Shown one piece after another: positions 6,344-12,661 of a stretch of 12,661 bases of DNA. The notes beneath the pieces are model-generated. The model ran no database searches, was not told where the DNA came from, and saw nothing but the letters and a program-made list of their open reading frames with translations. This DNA comes from Burkholderiales bacterium (GTDB lineage: Bacteria; Pseudomonadota; Gammaproteobacteria; Burkholderiales; Burkholderiaceae_C), in contig CANHOE010000038.1 of the NCBI GenBank assembly GCA_947462175.1, positions 1-12,661 of the forward strand. Direction: 5' to 3'. Made by a program: the position numbers and the translations under genes. Every line of letters begins with the position of its first letter. Position 1 is the first letter of the stretch.

Positions 6344-6403
6344 TCAGCGAGCCCTGATGGTCCCCAGCAGTAGCGTCAGCAGAGCGTTTTCAAACGAATT
6401 CAT
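6344..6403 (-). CDS. leuL: leuA operon leader peptide, Leu-rich, 19 aa
   Basis: A 19-codon frame between pssA and leuA encodes MNSFENALLTLLLGTIRAR. Five of its residues are leucine, clustered as CTG CTG ACG CTA CTG CTG, including the less-used CTA codon. It ends 29 bases before a strong terminator hairpin and about 105 bases before the leuA ATG. This is the classical layout in which ribosome stalling at Leu codons, when leucyl-tRNA is scarce, prevents terminator formation. The peptide has no function expected beyond its translation. A caveat is the ribosome site: AGGG directly abuts the ATG, closer than ideal. The symbol follows the role of enterobacterial leuL; the amino-acid sequence is not expected to be conserved. 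Confidence 0.8.
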   Translation of the reverse strand: MNSFENALLTLLLGTIRAR

Positions 6404-6426
6404 CCCTGAAATGTAGCACGCGGCTT

Positions 6427-7263
6427 TCAACGGTGCAGGCCCTGTTCTTCTGGCTCGTCGGTCGAGGTCGCAATCACGCTGACGGGTCGCCCCTTCATCC
6501 GGCGCCAGACGTACACACCGTAGCCCGAGCTTGCATACAGACAGAAAACAGCGAATAACACGATTGGCGGATGCAGGTTGATCAGCGCTATAGCGAGCGC
6601 CAACGCAACGATCACCACGAACGGCACGGTGCGCTTCAGGCTGAATTCCTTGAAGCTGTAGAACGGCAGGTTGGTGACCATGGTCAGACCGGCGATAAGC
6701 GTCAACGCCATCGCCAAGCCGGCCAGCCAACCATGCATGTCGGACTGCTGGTAGCCGGCGTCATCCATCAGCCAGATAAATCCCATGACCACGGCCGCTG
6801 CCGCCGGACTGGGCAGGCCTTGAAAGTAGCGCTTGTCGACAACAGTGAGATTGGTGTTGAAACGGGCCAGCCGAAGCGCCGCACATGAGCAGTAGACAAA
6901 TGCGGCGACCCAGCCCGCCTTGCCCATTCCTTTCAACGCCCATTCATAAACGATCAAGGCGGGCGCGGCGCCGAAGGACACCATGTCCGACAGGCTGTCC
7001 ATCTGCTCGCCGAAAGTGCTTTGCGTGTTGGTCATCCGTGCAATGCGGCCGTCCAGGCTGTCCAGAACCATTGCGCAGAAAACCCCCACAGCTGCCTGCT
7101 CGAAGCGGCCATTCATCGCCATCACGATGGCATAGAAACCGCCGAACAGGGCCGCCAGCGTGAACAGATTGGGCAGCACGTAAACACCCTTGCGACGCGG
7201 GCGCGGCGGGGTGTCATCGATCTCCGGATCGGGATATGGGTCGTCTGTACCGCTCGTCTTCAT
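6427..7263 (-). CDS. pssA: CDP-diacylglycerol--serine O-phosphatidyltransferase
   Basis: An inner-membrane enzyme that makes phosphatidylserine from CDP-diacylglycerol and serine, the precursor of phosphatidylethanolamine. The CDP-alcohol phosphotransferase signature is complete: VLDSLDGRIARM followed by TFGEQMDSLSDMVSFG, that is D68, D71, G72, A75, R76, G85, D89 and D93 (numbered from the ATG at 7263). Several hydrophobic segments follow, consistent with a multi-pass membrane protein, and the N-terminus is acidic and Pro-rich (TDDPYPDPEIDDTPPRPRRK). The length of 278 residues suits the membrane-type (subclass II) PssA. An ATG at 7290 would add nine residues, but it directly abuts the T-run of the ilvC terminator; neither start has a clear ribosome site. 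In many betaproteobacteria psd sits beside pssA in this cluster; here ilvC is directly upstream and psd is not in the window. Confidence 0.95.
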   Translation of the reverse strand: MKTSGTDDPYPDPEIDDTPPRPRRKGVYVLPNLFTLAALFGGFYAIVMAMNGRFEQAAVGVFCAMVLDSLDGRIARMTNTQSTFGEQMDSLSDMVSFGAAPALIVYEWALKGMGKAGWVAAFVYCSCAALRLARFNTNLTVVDKRYFQGLPSPAAAAVVMGFIWLMDDAGYQQSDMHGWLAGLAMALTLIAGLTMVTNLPFYSFKEFSLKRTVPFVVIVALALAIALINLHPPIVLFAVFCLYASSGYGVYVWRRMKGRPVSVIATSTDEPEEQGLHR

Positions 7264-7290
7264 TCGATGCAGGATACCGCAGGGGAACAT

Positions 7291-7320
7291 GAAAAAGCCG
7301 CGAGGTGATCCTCGCGGCTC
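7291..7320 (-). terminator. Intrinsic terminator after ilvC
   Basis: On the minus strand AGCCGCGAGG and CCTCGCGGCT form a perfect 10-bp stem with the four-base loop ATCA, ending in five T. It lies 36 bases past the ilvC stop and touches the upstream candidate start of pssA. It should end most ilvB-ilvH-ilvC transcripts, making pssA dependent on read-through or on an unseen promoter. Confidence 0.9.
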
Positions 7321-7355
7321 GTGACGTTCAGTCGGTCACACGGACCATGTGCCAC

Positions 7356-8372
7356 TCAGTTCCTCGACTGATCTACCAGCCGGTTCTTCTTGATCCACGG
7401 CATCATGGCGCGCAACTGCTCGCCGACGACCTCGATCTGATGCTCGGCCATCAAGCGGCGACGCGACAACAGGGTCGGCGCACCAGCGCGGTTCTCGATG
7501 ATGAAGCTCTTCGCGTACTCACCGGTCTGGATGTCGGTCAGGATCTGCTTCATGGCCTTCTTCGACTCAGCGGTGACGACACGCGGACCCGACACGTACT
7601 CGCCGTACTCGGCGTTGTTCGAGATCGAATAGTTCATGTTCGCGATGCCGCCTTCATAGATCAGGTCGACGATCAGCTTCAGCTCATGCAGGCATTCGAA
7701 GTAGGCCATCTCTGGCGCGTAACCGGCCTCGGTCAGCGTTTCGAAGCCAGCCTTGATCAATTCGACCGCACCACCGCACAGCACGGCTTGCTCACCGAAC
7801 AAGTCGGTCTCGGTTTCTTCGCGGAAGTTGGTCTCGATCACACCCGCCTTGCCGCCGCCGTTGGCTGCTGCATAGCTCAGTGCCAGATCGCGCGCCTTGC
7901 CGCTCTTGTCAGCGTGCACGGCGATCAGGTGCGGCACGCCGCCTCCTTGGGTGTAGGTCGCGCGCACGGTGTGGCCCGGCGCCTTCGGTGCGACCATCCA
8001 CACATCGAGATCGGCACGCGGAATCACCTGACCATAGTGCACATTGAAGCCGTGCGCGAAGGCCAGCGAAGCGCCTTGCTTGAGGTTCGGCTCGATGTCG
8101 TTCTTGTAGACCTCAGCGATCTGCTCGTCAGGCAGCAACACCATCACGATATCGGCCGACTTCACCGCCTCGGACACCTCGGCGACCTTGAGCCCAGCCT
8201 TCTCGACCTTGGTCCATGACGGGCCGCCCTTTCGCACGCCGACGGTGACCTTGACGCCGCTGTCGTTCAGGTTCTGCGCGTGCGCATGGCCTTGTGAACC
8301 GTAGCCGATGATGGTGACGTTCTTGCCCTTGACGAGGCTGAGGTCAGCGTCTTTGTCGTAGTAAACCTTCAT
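7356..8372 (-). CDS. ilvC: Ketol-acid reductoisomerase, class I (short form)
   Basis: This enzyme isomerises and reduces 2-acetolactate or 2-aceto-2-hydroxybutyrate with NADPH and Mg2+, the second common step of valine and isoleucine synthesis. The 338 residues match the class I short form. The N-terminal Rossmann domain has GYGSQG (23-28), followed by the cofactor loop VRKGGPSW. H107 (AFAHGFN) and K130 (VAPKAPGH) sit in the active site. The all-helical C-terminal domain keeps the metal and substrate residues D190, E194 (TDLFGEQ), E226, E230 (ECLHE) and S251. AGGAG lies 7 bases before the ATG. It is the third gene of the ilvB-ilvH-ilvC unit, 49 bases behind ilvH, and is followed by a strong terminator. 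Nothing is missing or unusual. Confidence 0.98.
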   Translation of the reverse strand: MKVYYDKDADLSLVKGKNVTIIGYGSQGHAHAQNLNDSGVKVTVGVRKGGPSWTKVEKAGLKVAEVSEAVKSADIVMVLLPDEQIAEVYKNDIEPNLKQGASLAFAHGFNVHYGQVIPRADLDVWMVAPKAPGHTVRATYTQGGGVPHLIAVHADKSGKARDLALSYAAANGGGKAGVIETNFREETETDLFGEQAVLCGGAVELIKAGFETLTEAGYAPEMAYFECLHELKLIVDLIYEGGIANMNYSISNNAEYGEYVSGPRVVTAESKKAMKQILTDIQTGEYAKSFIIENRAGAPTLLSRRRLMAEHQIEVVGEQLRAMMPWIKKNRLVDQSRN

Positions 8373-8421
8373 GGTGATCTCCTGGTATCAGATGCTTGGT
8401 GGTCGGAAAAAAATGCGGGGC

Positions 8422-8913
8422 TCAAACGCGCAGGATGCGCTCTCCGCGCCCGATCCCGCTGGTACCGGTGCGCACGGTCTCGAGAATCGCGGCTCGGTCG
8501 ATGGCCTCGATGAATGCATCGAGCTTGGACGAATCGCCCGTCAGCTCGATGGTGTAGCTTTTCTCAGTCACGTCGATGATGCGGCCACGGAAAATGTCGG
8601 CCATGCGCATCATTTCGTCGCGTTCCTTGCCGACCGCGCGCACCTTGATCAGCATGAGTTCGCGTTCGGTGTAGGCGCCTTCGGTCAGATCAACGACCTT
8701 GACCACTTCGATCAGTCGATTCAAGTGCTTGGTGATCTGCTCGATCACGTCGCTGGAGCCGGTGGTGACGATGGTCATGCGCGACAGCGATGGGTCCTCC
8801 GTGGGCGCAACCGTCAGGCTTTCAATGTTGTAGGCGCGAGCCGAAAACAGCCCGACAACGCGCGACAGCGCGCCGGCTTCGTTCTCCAGCAGCAAGGCGA
8901 TGATGTGTTTCAT
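8422..8913 (-). CDS. ilvH: Acetolactate synthase small (regulatory) subunit
   Basis: The regulatory subunit of acetolactate synthase, which stimulates the large subunit and mediates feedback inhibition by valine. The product has 163 residues, standard for IlvH/IlvN of this type. The N-terminal ACT domain (about 3-76) begins HIIALLLENEAGALSRVVGL, with G14 in the valine-binding loop, and continues FSARAYNIESLTV. The C-terminal domain includes RELMLIKV and MADIFRGRIIDV and ends GIGRGERILRV. The ATG at 8913 is the family start. The frame stays open to 9081 upstream but that extension has no similarity to the family and is probably non-coding. The ribosome site is poor. The gene follows ilvB after an unusually long 182-base gap and precedes ilvC by 49 bases. 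Confidence 0.97.
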   Translation of the reverse strand: MKHIIALLLENEAGALSRVVGLFSARAYNIESLTVAPTEDPSLSRMTIVTTGSSDVIEQITKHLNRLIEVVKVVDLTEGAYTERELMLIKVRAVGKERDEMMRMADIFRGRIIDVTEKSYTIELTGDSSKLDAFIEAIDRAAILETVRTGTSGIGRGERILRV

Positions 8914-9095
8914 GTGCAGTGTCGGCCCACTATCGGGTAGACGGCGGCGGTAACCGCCGACTCCCTGGGTGCGGCCTGAAAATGTGAGTGGGTCCGGATT
9001 CGATACGGGTGGTTGATGGTCTCCGTGTGAAGGCAGCCGTTCGGCGGTGTGTCGACCCACGCGGTAACGCGGGCGTGGCACTGCCGTTCATCACC
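8914..9095 (-). other. ilvB-ilvH intergenic spacer with two hairpins
   Basis: The 182 bases between ilvB and ilvH are long for this gene pair. They hold two hairpins: CGGCGG-TAA-CCGCCG at 8945-8959, and CCACGC/GCGTGG at 9057-9078 with an inner CGCG-GTAA-CGCG. Both contain GCGGTAAC. Neither is followed by a T-run, so they are not terminators. They could set mRNA stability or the ratio of large to small subunit. Confidence 0.5.
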
Positions 9096-10889
9096 TCACA
9101 GGTCTTCGGAGCCCAGCAACATCTCGCTGATGCCCTTGCCAGCCTTGACCATCGGCCAGACGTTTTCTTCCTGGTCGGTACGGATGTCGAGGAACACTGT
9201 CCGATCCTTCAATCGGATGGCTTCGCGCAATGCGCCTTCCACATCGGAGGGGTTCTCGACCTTCAGACCCACATGGCCATACGCCTCGGCCAACTTGACG
9301 AAGTCAGGCAATGCATCCATGTAGCTGTGCGAATAGCGGCCACCGTAGTCGAGTTGCTGCCACTGCCGCACCATGCCGAGGTAGCGGTTGTTCAGCGAGA
9401 TCACCTTGACCGGAGTGTTGTACTGCTTGCAGGTCGACAGCTCCTGGATGCACATCTGGATCGAGCCCTCACCGGTGACGCAGAAAACATCTGCATCCGG
9501 CTTGGCGAGCTTGATCCCCATCGCATACGGCAGGCCGACACCCATCGTGCCGAGGCCACCTGAATTTATCCAGCGTCGCGGCTCGTCGAAGCGGTAGTAC
9601 TGCGCGGCCCACATCTGGTGCTGTCCGACGTCCGACGTGATGTACGCGTCGGTGTCCTTGGTCAGCTTCCACAGTTTTTCAATCACGCACTGCGGCTTGA
9701 TGACGACATCGCTGTGGGTGTACTTCAGGCATTCCTGCTTGCGCCAATCCGCAATCTGCGACCACCACGCCCCAAGTGCATTGGCGTCAGGTCGGGCCTG
9801 GGCTTCCTTGATCTGCGCGATCAGCTCTTGCAGCACTTCCTTCACGTCGCCGACGATCGGAATGTCGACTTTCACCCGCTTCGAGATCGACGACGGATCA
9901 ATGTCGACATGGATGATCTTGCGCTGGACCGAGGCAAAGTGCGTTGGATTGCCGATCACACGGTCATCGAAGCGGGCACCAACGGCCAGCAGGACGTCGC
10001 AGTTCTGCATCGTCATGTTGGCTTCGTACGTGCCGTGCATGCCGAGCATGCCCAGGAATTTCGGATCGCTGGCCGGATAGGCGCCCAAGCCCATCAGCGT
10101 GTTGGTACAGGGGAAACCCAGAAGGTTCACGAGTTCCCGCAACTCCGCAGAGGCGTTGCCGAGTATCACGCCGCCGCCGCTGTAGATGTATGGACGCTTG
10201 GACGCGAGCAACAATTGCACCGCCTTGCGAATCTGCCCGGCGTGCCCCTTGCGCACAGGGCTGTACGAACGCATTTCGAGCGTCGCAGGGTAGGAGAACG
10301 GCGCCGTGTTAACCGACACGTCCTTAGGGATATCGACCACGACCGGACCGGGGCGACCGGTGCGAGCGATGTGAAAGGCCTTTTTCAACGTCAGCGCCAG
10401 ATCCCGCACGTCCTTCACCAGGAAGTTGTGCTTGACGATGGGACGGGTAATGCCCACCGTATCGCATTCCTGGAAGGCATCGAGGCCGATTGCCTGCGTC
10501 GGAACCTGTCCGGTGATGATCACCATCGGGATGCTGTCCATGTAGGCCGTGGCAATGCCGGTGATCGCATTCGTCACACCCGGGCCAGAGGTGACCAACG
10601 CGACGCCTACCTCACCCGAGGCCCGGGCATAACCGTCCGCCGCATGGATGGCCGCTTGCTCGTGCCGTACAAGCACGTGCTCGATGGTGTCCTGCTTGTA
10701 CAGTGCGTCGTAAATGTAGAGAACAGCTCCGCCTGGGTAGCCCCACAAGAACTGAACGTTCTCGGCTTGCAAGCAGCGAACCAGGATTTCGGCCCCGTTG
10801 GGTTCGGGGGCGGGAGAGGGGACCGCAGGGATGCTCCCCACAGCGGGCGCCGATACGGCGCGCTTGACTTCAGCGTCTGACATGTCCAT
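9096..10889 (-). CDS. ilvB: Acetolactate synthase large (catalytic) subunit
   Basis: A ThDP- and FAD-dependent enzyme that condenses pyruvate with pyruvate or 2-ketobutyrate, the first common step of branched-chain amino acid synthesis. The 597 residues cover the ThDP-binding Pyr domain (NGAEILVRCLQAENVQFLWG, YPGG, catalytic Glu in VRHEQAA, E77), the central domain (PYIYSGGG; FDDRVIG) and the PP domain. The ThDP motif reads GEGS (473-476) with NN at 500-501, so the usual GDG Asp is Glu; from memory this is common in betaproteobacterial AHAS and should still bind metal. The first about 30 residues, Ala/Pro/Val-rich, precede the conserved fold. AGAGG lies about 6 bases before the ATG at 10889; a second ATG two codons later is less well placed. 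It is the first gene of ilvB-ilvH-ilvC. Confidence 0.98.
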   Translation of the reverse strand: MDMSDAEVKRAVSAPAVGSIPAVPSPAPEPNGAEILVRCLQAENVQFLWGYPGGAVLYIYDALYKQDTIEHVLVRHEQAAIHAADGYARASGEVGVALVTSGPGVTNAITGIATAYMDSIPMVIITGQVPTQAIGLDAFQECDTVGITRPIVKHNFLVKDVRDLALTLKKAFHIARTGRPGPVVVDIPKDVSVNTAPFSYPATLEMRSYSPVRKGHAGQIRKAVQLLLASKRPYIYSGGGVILGNASAELRELVNLLGFPCTNTLMGLGAYPASDPKFLGMLGMHGTYEANMTMQNCDVLLAVGARFDDRVIGNPTHFASVQRKIIHVDIDPSSISKRVKVDIPIVGDVKEVLQELIAQIKEAQARPDANALGAWWSQIADWRKQECLKYTHSDVVIKPQCVIEKLWKLTKDTDAYITSDVGQHQMWAAQYYRFDEPRRWINSGGLGTMGVGLPYAMGIKLAKPDADVFCVTGEGSIQMCIQELSTCKQYNTPVKVISLNNRYLGMVRQWQQLDYGGRYSHSYMDALPDFVKLAEAYGHVGLKVENPSDVEGALREAIRLKDRTVFLDIRTDQEENVWPMVKAGKGISEMLLGSEDL

Positions 10890-11140
10890 TTCGAACCTCT
10901 GTGAATTTCTCTAACGAAAAACCATCGGTGCGCCTTTCCTCACTCTTGTGAAGCGGGTGTGGCGCCTGCTGAATCACCTTCAAGAGTCTCTCAGTTCGAG
11001 AGCCTCAGGGCGATCGCTCTGTTGTGCAACCCAACATTATGGCACCCTCACCCACCGAGCGCGCCGGCAGCAACATGCCAAGGTGGTGCGATGAGATACT
11101 CCGCACCCACTTCCAAGCCCCGTGAAGAGGCGCCCTCGTC
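10890..11140. promoter_or_regulatory. Divergent ilvB / sigma factor region with a structured ilvB leader
   Basis: These 251 bases separate ilvB (-) from the sigma factor (+). On the ilvB side the RNA could form a hairpin with 7-bp arms ACTCTTG/CAAGAGT (10942-10948 and 10981-10987), reinforced by GGTG/CACC inside. A smaller one, CTCTC/GAGAG with a 5-base loop, lies at 10988-11002. Neither has a T-run. A -10-like CATAAT (minus strand, near 11037) would place the ilvB start about 140 bases upstream of the ATG, but no good -35 is visible. No Leu/Ile/Val-rich leader peptide was found here, unlike before leuA. Confidence 0.4.
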
Positions 11141-11707
11141 TTGGCTTCCGAACAAGAACTGTCTGCTTTTCTCAAGAGCGTCGAGAAACGTGCCTTCAAG
11201 CGGGCGGTCTTTGCCGTGCGTGATGAGGATGCTGCCCTTGATGTGGTGCAGGACGCCATGATCAAGCTGGCCGAGAACTATGCCGACCGGCCAGCAGCGG
11301 AATTGCCTCCGCTCTTCCAGCGGATCCTGTCGAACGCGACGATGGACTGGTTCCGGCGTCAAAAGGTGCGAGGTGCACTTTTTCGCAATTTTTCTGACTT
11401 CGAGCCTGCCGGCGGCGACGAGGATTTCGATATTCTGGAGGTGCTGGAAGCGTTCGCTGGCGAGGCGTCTGCCGAAAGTGCCTCGGATGTGGTTTCGCGC
11501 AGCCAGGTTTTTGCTTTGATCGAGAGTCAAATCGCGGATCTGCCCGCTCGTCAACGAGAAGCATTTCTGCTGCGTTACTGGGAAGAGCTTGATGTCTCGG
11601 AAACAGCCTTGGCGATGGGTTGCTCAGAGGGAAGCGTCAAGACGCACTGTTCTCGTGCAGTGCACGCGCTGGCAAAGGCTCTGAAGGCGAAAGGAATTAC
11701 CCTGTGA
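11141..11707 (+). CDS. ECF-type RNA polymerase sigma factor
   Basis: A 188-residue sigma-70 family protein of ECF architecture (regions 2 and 4 only). Region 2 covers about residues 8-75: FKRAVFAVRDEDAALDVVQD for core binding and -10 recognition, then LFQRILSNATMDWFRRQK. A variable acidic linker (about 85-118) follows. Region 4 covers about 121-182: ALIESQIADLPARQREAFLL, then the -35-reading helix-turn-helix VSETALAMGCSEGSVKTHCSRAV. The start must be TTG at 11141, since an in-frame stop lies at 11123 and no ATG occurs before region 2 ends; AAGAGG lies 10 bases upstream. The stop overlaps the DUF3619 start by four bases (GTGA), so the two are translationally coupled. I recall this trio next to ilvB in other Burkholderiales. 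The regulon is unknown. Confidence 0.93.
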   Translation: MASEQELSAFLKSVEKRAFKRAVFAVRDEDAALDVVQDAMIKLAENYADRPAAELPPLFQRILSNATMDWFRRQKVRGALFRNFSDFEPAGGDEDFDILEVLEAFAGEASAESASDVVSRSQVFALIESQIADLPARQREAFLLRYWEELDVSETALAMGCSEGSVKTHCSRAVHALAKALKAKGITL

Positions 11708-12150
11708 ATGCCACCGAACACTCTGCCGACCATCGGGTGACCACACTGGAAGCCCGCTTCGGGATGCAGGTATCCGCGCGCCTGAGCGAAGGAACGCGGC
11801 ATTTGCCGCATGACGTCACCGAGCGCCTGCGTCACGCCCGACAGGTAGCGCTGTCTCACCGTCAAACCGCGTCGTCGGTGCAGGTCCATGCGGCAGCAAG
11901 CGGTCTCTCGTCGGCGGCCACGCTGTCGTTCGGCGGTGTTGGCAAGGGCAGATCCTGGTGGACGTCCCTGACAGCGCTGGTTCCGCTGGCGGCGCTGTTG
12001 CTGGGGCTCGGCCTGATTGAGCATTTCCATGTGCAAGACCAGATTGCAGCGGCGGCCGAGGTCGATGCGGCCTTGTTGTCGGACGACCTGCCGCCAGCGG
12101 CCTACAGCGACCCTGGATTTGTCGAGTTTCTGAAGATGTCACGCGAGTGA
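11704..12150 (+). CDS. DUF3619 family membrane protein, possible anti-sigma factor
   Basis: A 148-residue protein starting at GTG 11704, which overlaps the sigma factor stop (GTGA); AAAGGA lies about 8 bases upstream. The N-terminal about 83 residues are hydrophilic and helical (TTLEARFGMQVSARLSEGTR, then LPHDVTERLRHARQVAL). One membrane segment (WWTSLTALVPLAALLLGLGL, about 85-104) leads to a short acidic C-terminal tail (VDAALLSDDLPPAAYSDPGFVEFL). The family is DUF3619 by recall of its characteristic LRxAR and DDLPxxAYxDxGFxxFL segments; no biochemical role is known to me. A cytoplasmic domain, single membrane helix and short outer tail, coupled to an ECF sigma gene, is the anti-sigma layout, so sequestration of the sigma factor is a reasonable inference, not a demonstrated role. 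Confidence 0.88.
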   Translation: MNATEHSADHRVTTLEARFGMQVSARLSEGTRHLPHDVTERLRHARQVALSHRQTASSVQVHAAASGLSSAATLSFGGVGKGRSWWTSLTALVPLAALLLGLGLIEHFHVQDQIAAAAEVDAALLSDDLPPAAYSDPGFVEFLKMSRE

Positions 12151-12661
12151 CCGATGCCAGCATGCCGCGCACCGTCGAACCACTGAGCAAACGCCTGCTC
12201 ATCGATTGGCTACGTGCGCTTGCGTCGGTGTCCGTGCTGGCCGCCAGTTGCCTGTTTGGACCGGCGCTGGCAGCGGACACCGCCGCGCAGGGCCAGGCGC
12301 TTCGGAACGGATCAAAGCCGTTTGTGAATGCGGAGAGCTCACCGACCTGGAACAGCCTGCCGCCCAGCCAGCGCAAGGCTCTGCAACCGCTTGAGCGCGA
12401 GTGGCGAACCATCGGCGCCGATCACAAGCAGAAATGGATTGAAGTCGTGTCCCAGTTCCCGGTGAAATCGGCCGACGAGCGTCAACGCATCCAGGCTCGT
12501 ATGACCGAATGGGCCTCGCTGACACCTGAGCAACGGGGCGCCGCCCGCATGCAGTTCAAGCAGGCGCAGCAGCTTGCCCCGTCCAACCGGCAGGCTCGCT
12601 GGGAGGCGTATCAGGCGCTGCCAGCGGCCGAAAAGAAAGAGTTGGCAGCGCGCGCCGCGCC
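12147..12661 (+). CDS. DUF3106 family exported protein, N-terminal part
   Basis: The gene runs off the right edge; 171 codons are present. GTG at 12147 overlaps the DUF3619 stop (GTGA), repeating the coupling seen upstream; an in-frame ATG at 12162 is the alternative. A signal peptide (RLLIDWLRALASVSVLAASC, then LFGPALA) predicts cleavage near residue 42; the Cys in AASC is not a good lipobox. The mature part has the DUF3106 pattern of Trp-centred helical repeats: WNSLPPSQRKALQPLEREW, KQKWIEVVSQFP, RIQARMTEWASLTPEQRGAA, then QARWEAYQALPAAEKK. It resembles periplasmic helical stress proteins rich in Leu-Thr/Pro-x-x-Gln/Glu-Arg turns. Co-transcription with the sigma factor and DUF3619 suggests a periplasmic partner, sensor or target of that system. 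The function of the family is not known to me. Confidence 0.85.
   Translation, partial: MTDASMPRTVEPLSKRLLIDWLRALASVSVLAASCLFGPALAADTAAQGQALRNGSKPFVNAESSPTWNSLPPSQRKALQPLEREWRTIGADHKQKWIEVVSQFPVKSADERQRIQARMTEWASLTPEQRGAARMQFKQAQQLAPSNRQARWEAYQALPAAEKKELAARAA

Noticed and set aside
7305..8219. 304-codon open frame antisense to ilvC
   Set aside because: A shadow of the ketol-acid reductoisomerase gene that begins inside the ilvC terminator; composition is His/Arg/Leu-rich with no domain.
8945..8959. CGGCGG-TAA-CCGCCG as a terminator of ilvB
   Set aside because: No T-run follows on the minus strand, and it lies well past the ilvB stop, close to the ilvH start.
9618..10880. 420-codon open frame antisense to ilvB
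   Set aside because: Long only because ilvB is GC-rich; no ribosome site, no domain, and extreme Arg/His/Val content.
11025..11093. Minus-strand 23-codon frame beginning MLLPARSVGEG as an ilvB attenuator peptide
   Set aside because: Only scattered Leu, Val and Ile residues without a run, no ribosome site, and no terminator hairpin with a T-run downstream.

Overview
This is GC-rich chromosomal DNA of a betaproteobacterium. The gene content and order (an ilvB-ilvH-ilvC-pssA-leuA run beside a sigma factor/DUF3619/DUF3106 cluster) point to Burkholderiales, most likely a Comamonadaceae or Rubrivivax/Leptothrix-like lineage. The genus call is an inference from gene order and protein style recalled from memory, not from a search.

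Layout. Positions 1-183 (-) hold the signal-peptide end of an unidentified exported protein. Positions 412-1254 (+) encode an IclR-family regulator. Positions 1298-2469 (-) hold a two-gene unit: a 51-residue peptide gene, unlikely to be called by standard gene finders, with a good ribosome binding site, followed 17 bases later by a 332-residue HExxH protein. The enzyme resembles the mod_HExxH / alphaKG-HExxH peptide-modifying family. Together they look like a minimal RiPP (ribosomally made, post-translationally modified peptide) locus. The peptide's C-terminal half carries four tandem tetrapeptides with lysine at every fourth residue. An ATP-grasp protein (2547-3524, +) is read divergently from the same 77-base spacer and could be a partner. 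This is the most novel part of the window.

Positions 3528-10889 are all on the minus strand, transcribed right to left: ilvB, ilvH, ilvC, pssA, leuA and a PBP7-type D,D-endopeptidase (pbpG-like). IlvB/IlvH (acetolactate synthase) and IlvC make the dihydroxy-acid precursors of valine, isoleucine and, through 2-ketoisovalerate, leucine. LeuA commits 2-ketoisovalerate to leucine. A strong intrinsic terminator follows ilvC. A 19-codon leucine-rich leader peptide plus a terminator hairpin precede leuA, which is the layout of classical transcription attenuation; I see no comparable leader ahead of ilvB. A weaker terminator candidate follows leuA.

Positions 11141-12661 (+) hold an ECF-type sigma factor (TTG start), a DUF3619 single-pass membrane protein and the start of a secreted DUF3106 protein that runs off the window. 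They are chained by GTGA stop/start overlaps. I infer a sigma factor, putative membrane antagonist and exported sensor or effector. Long open frames antisense to leuA, ilvC and ilvB are high-GC shadows and are not annotated.
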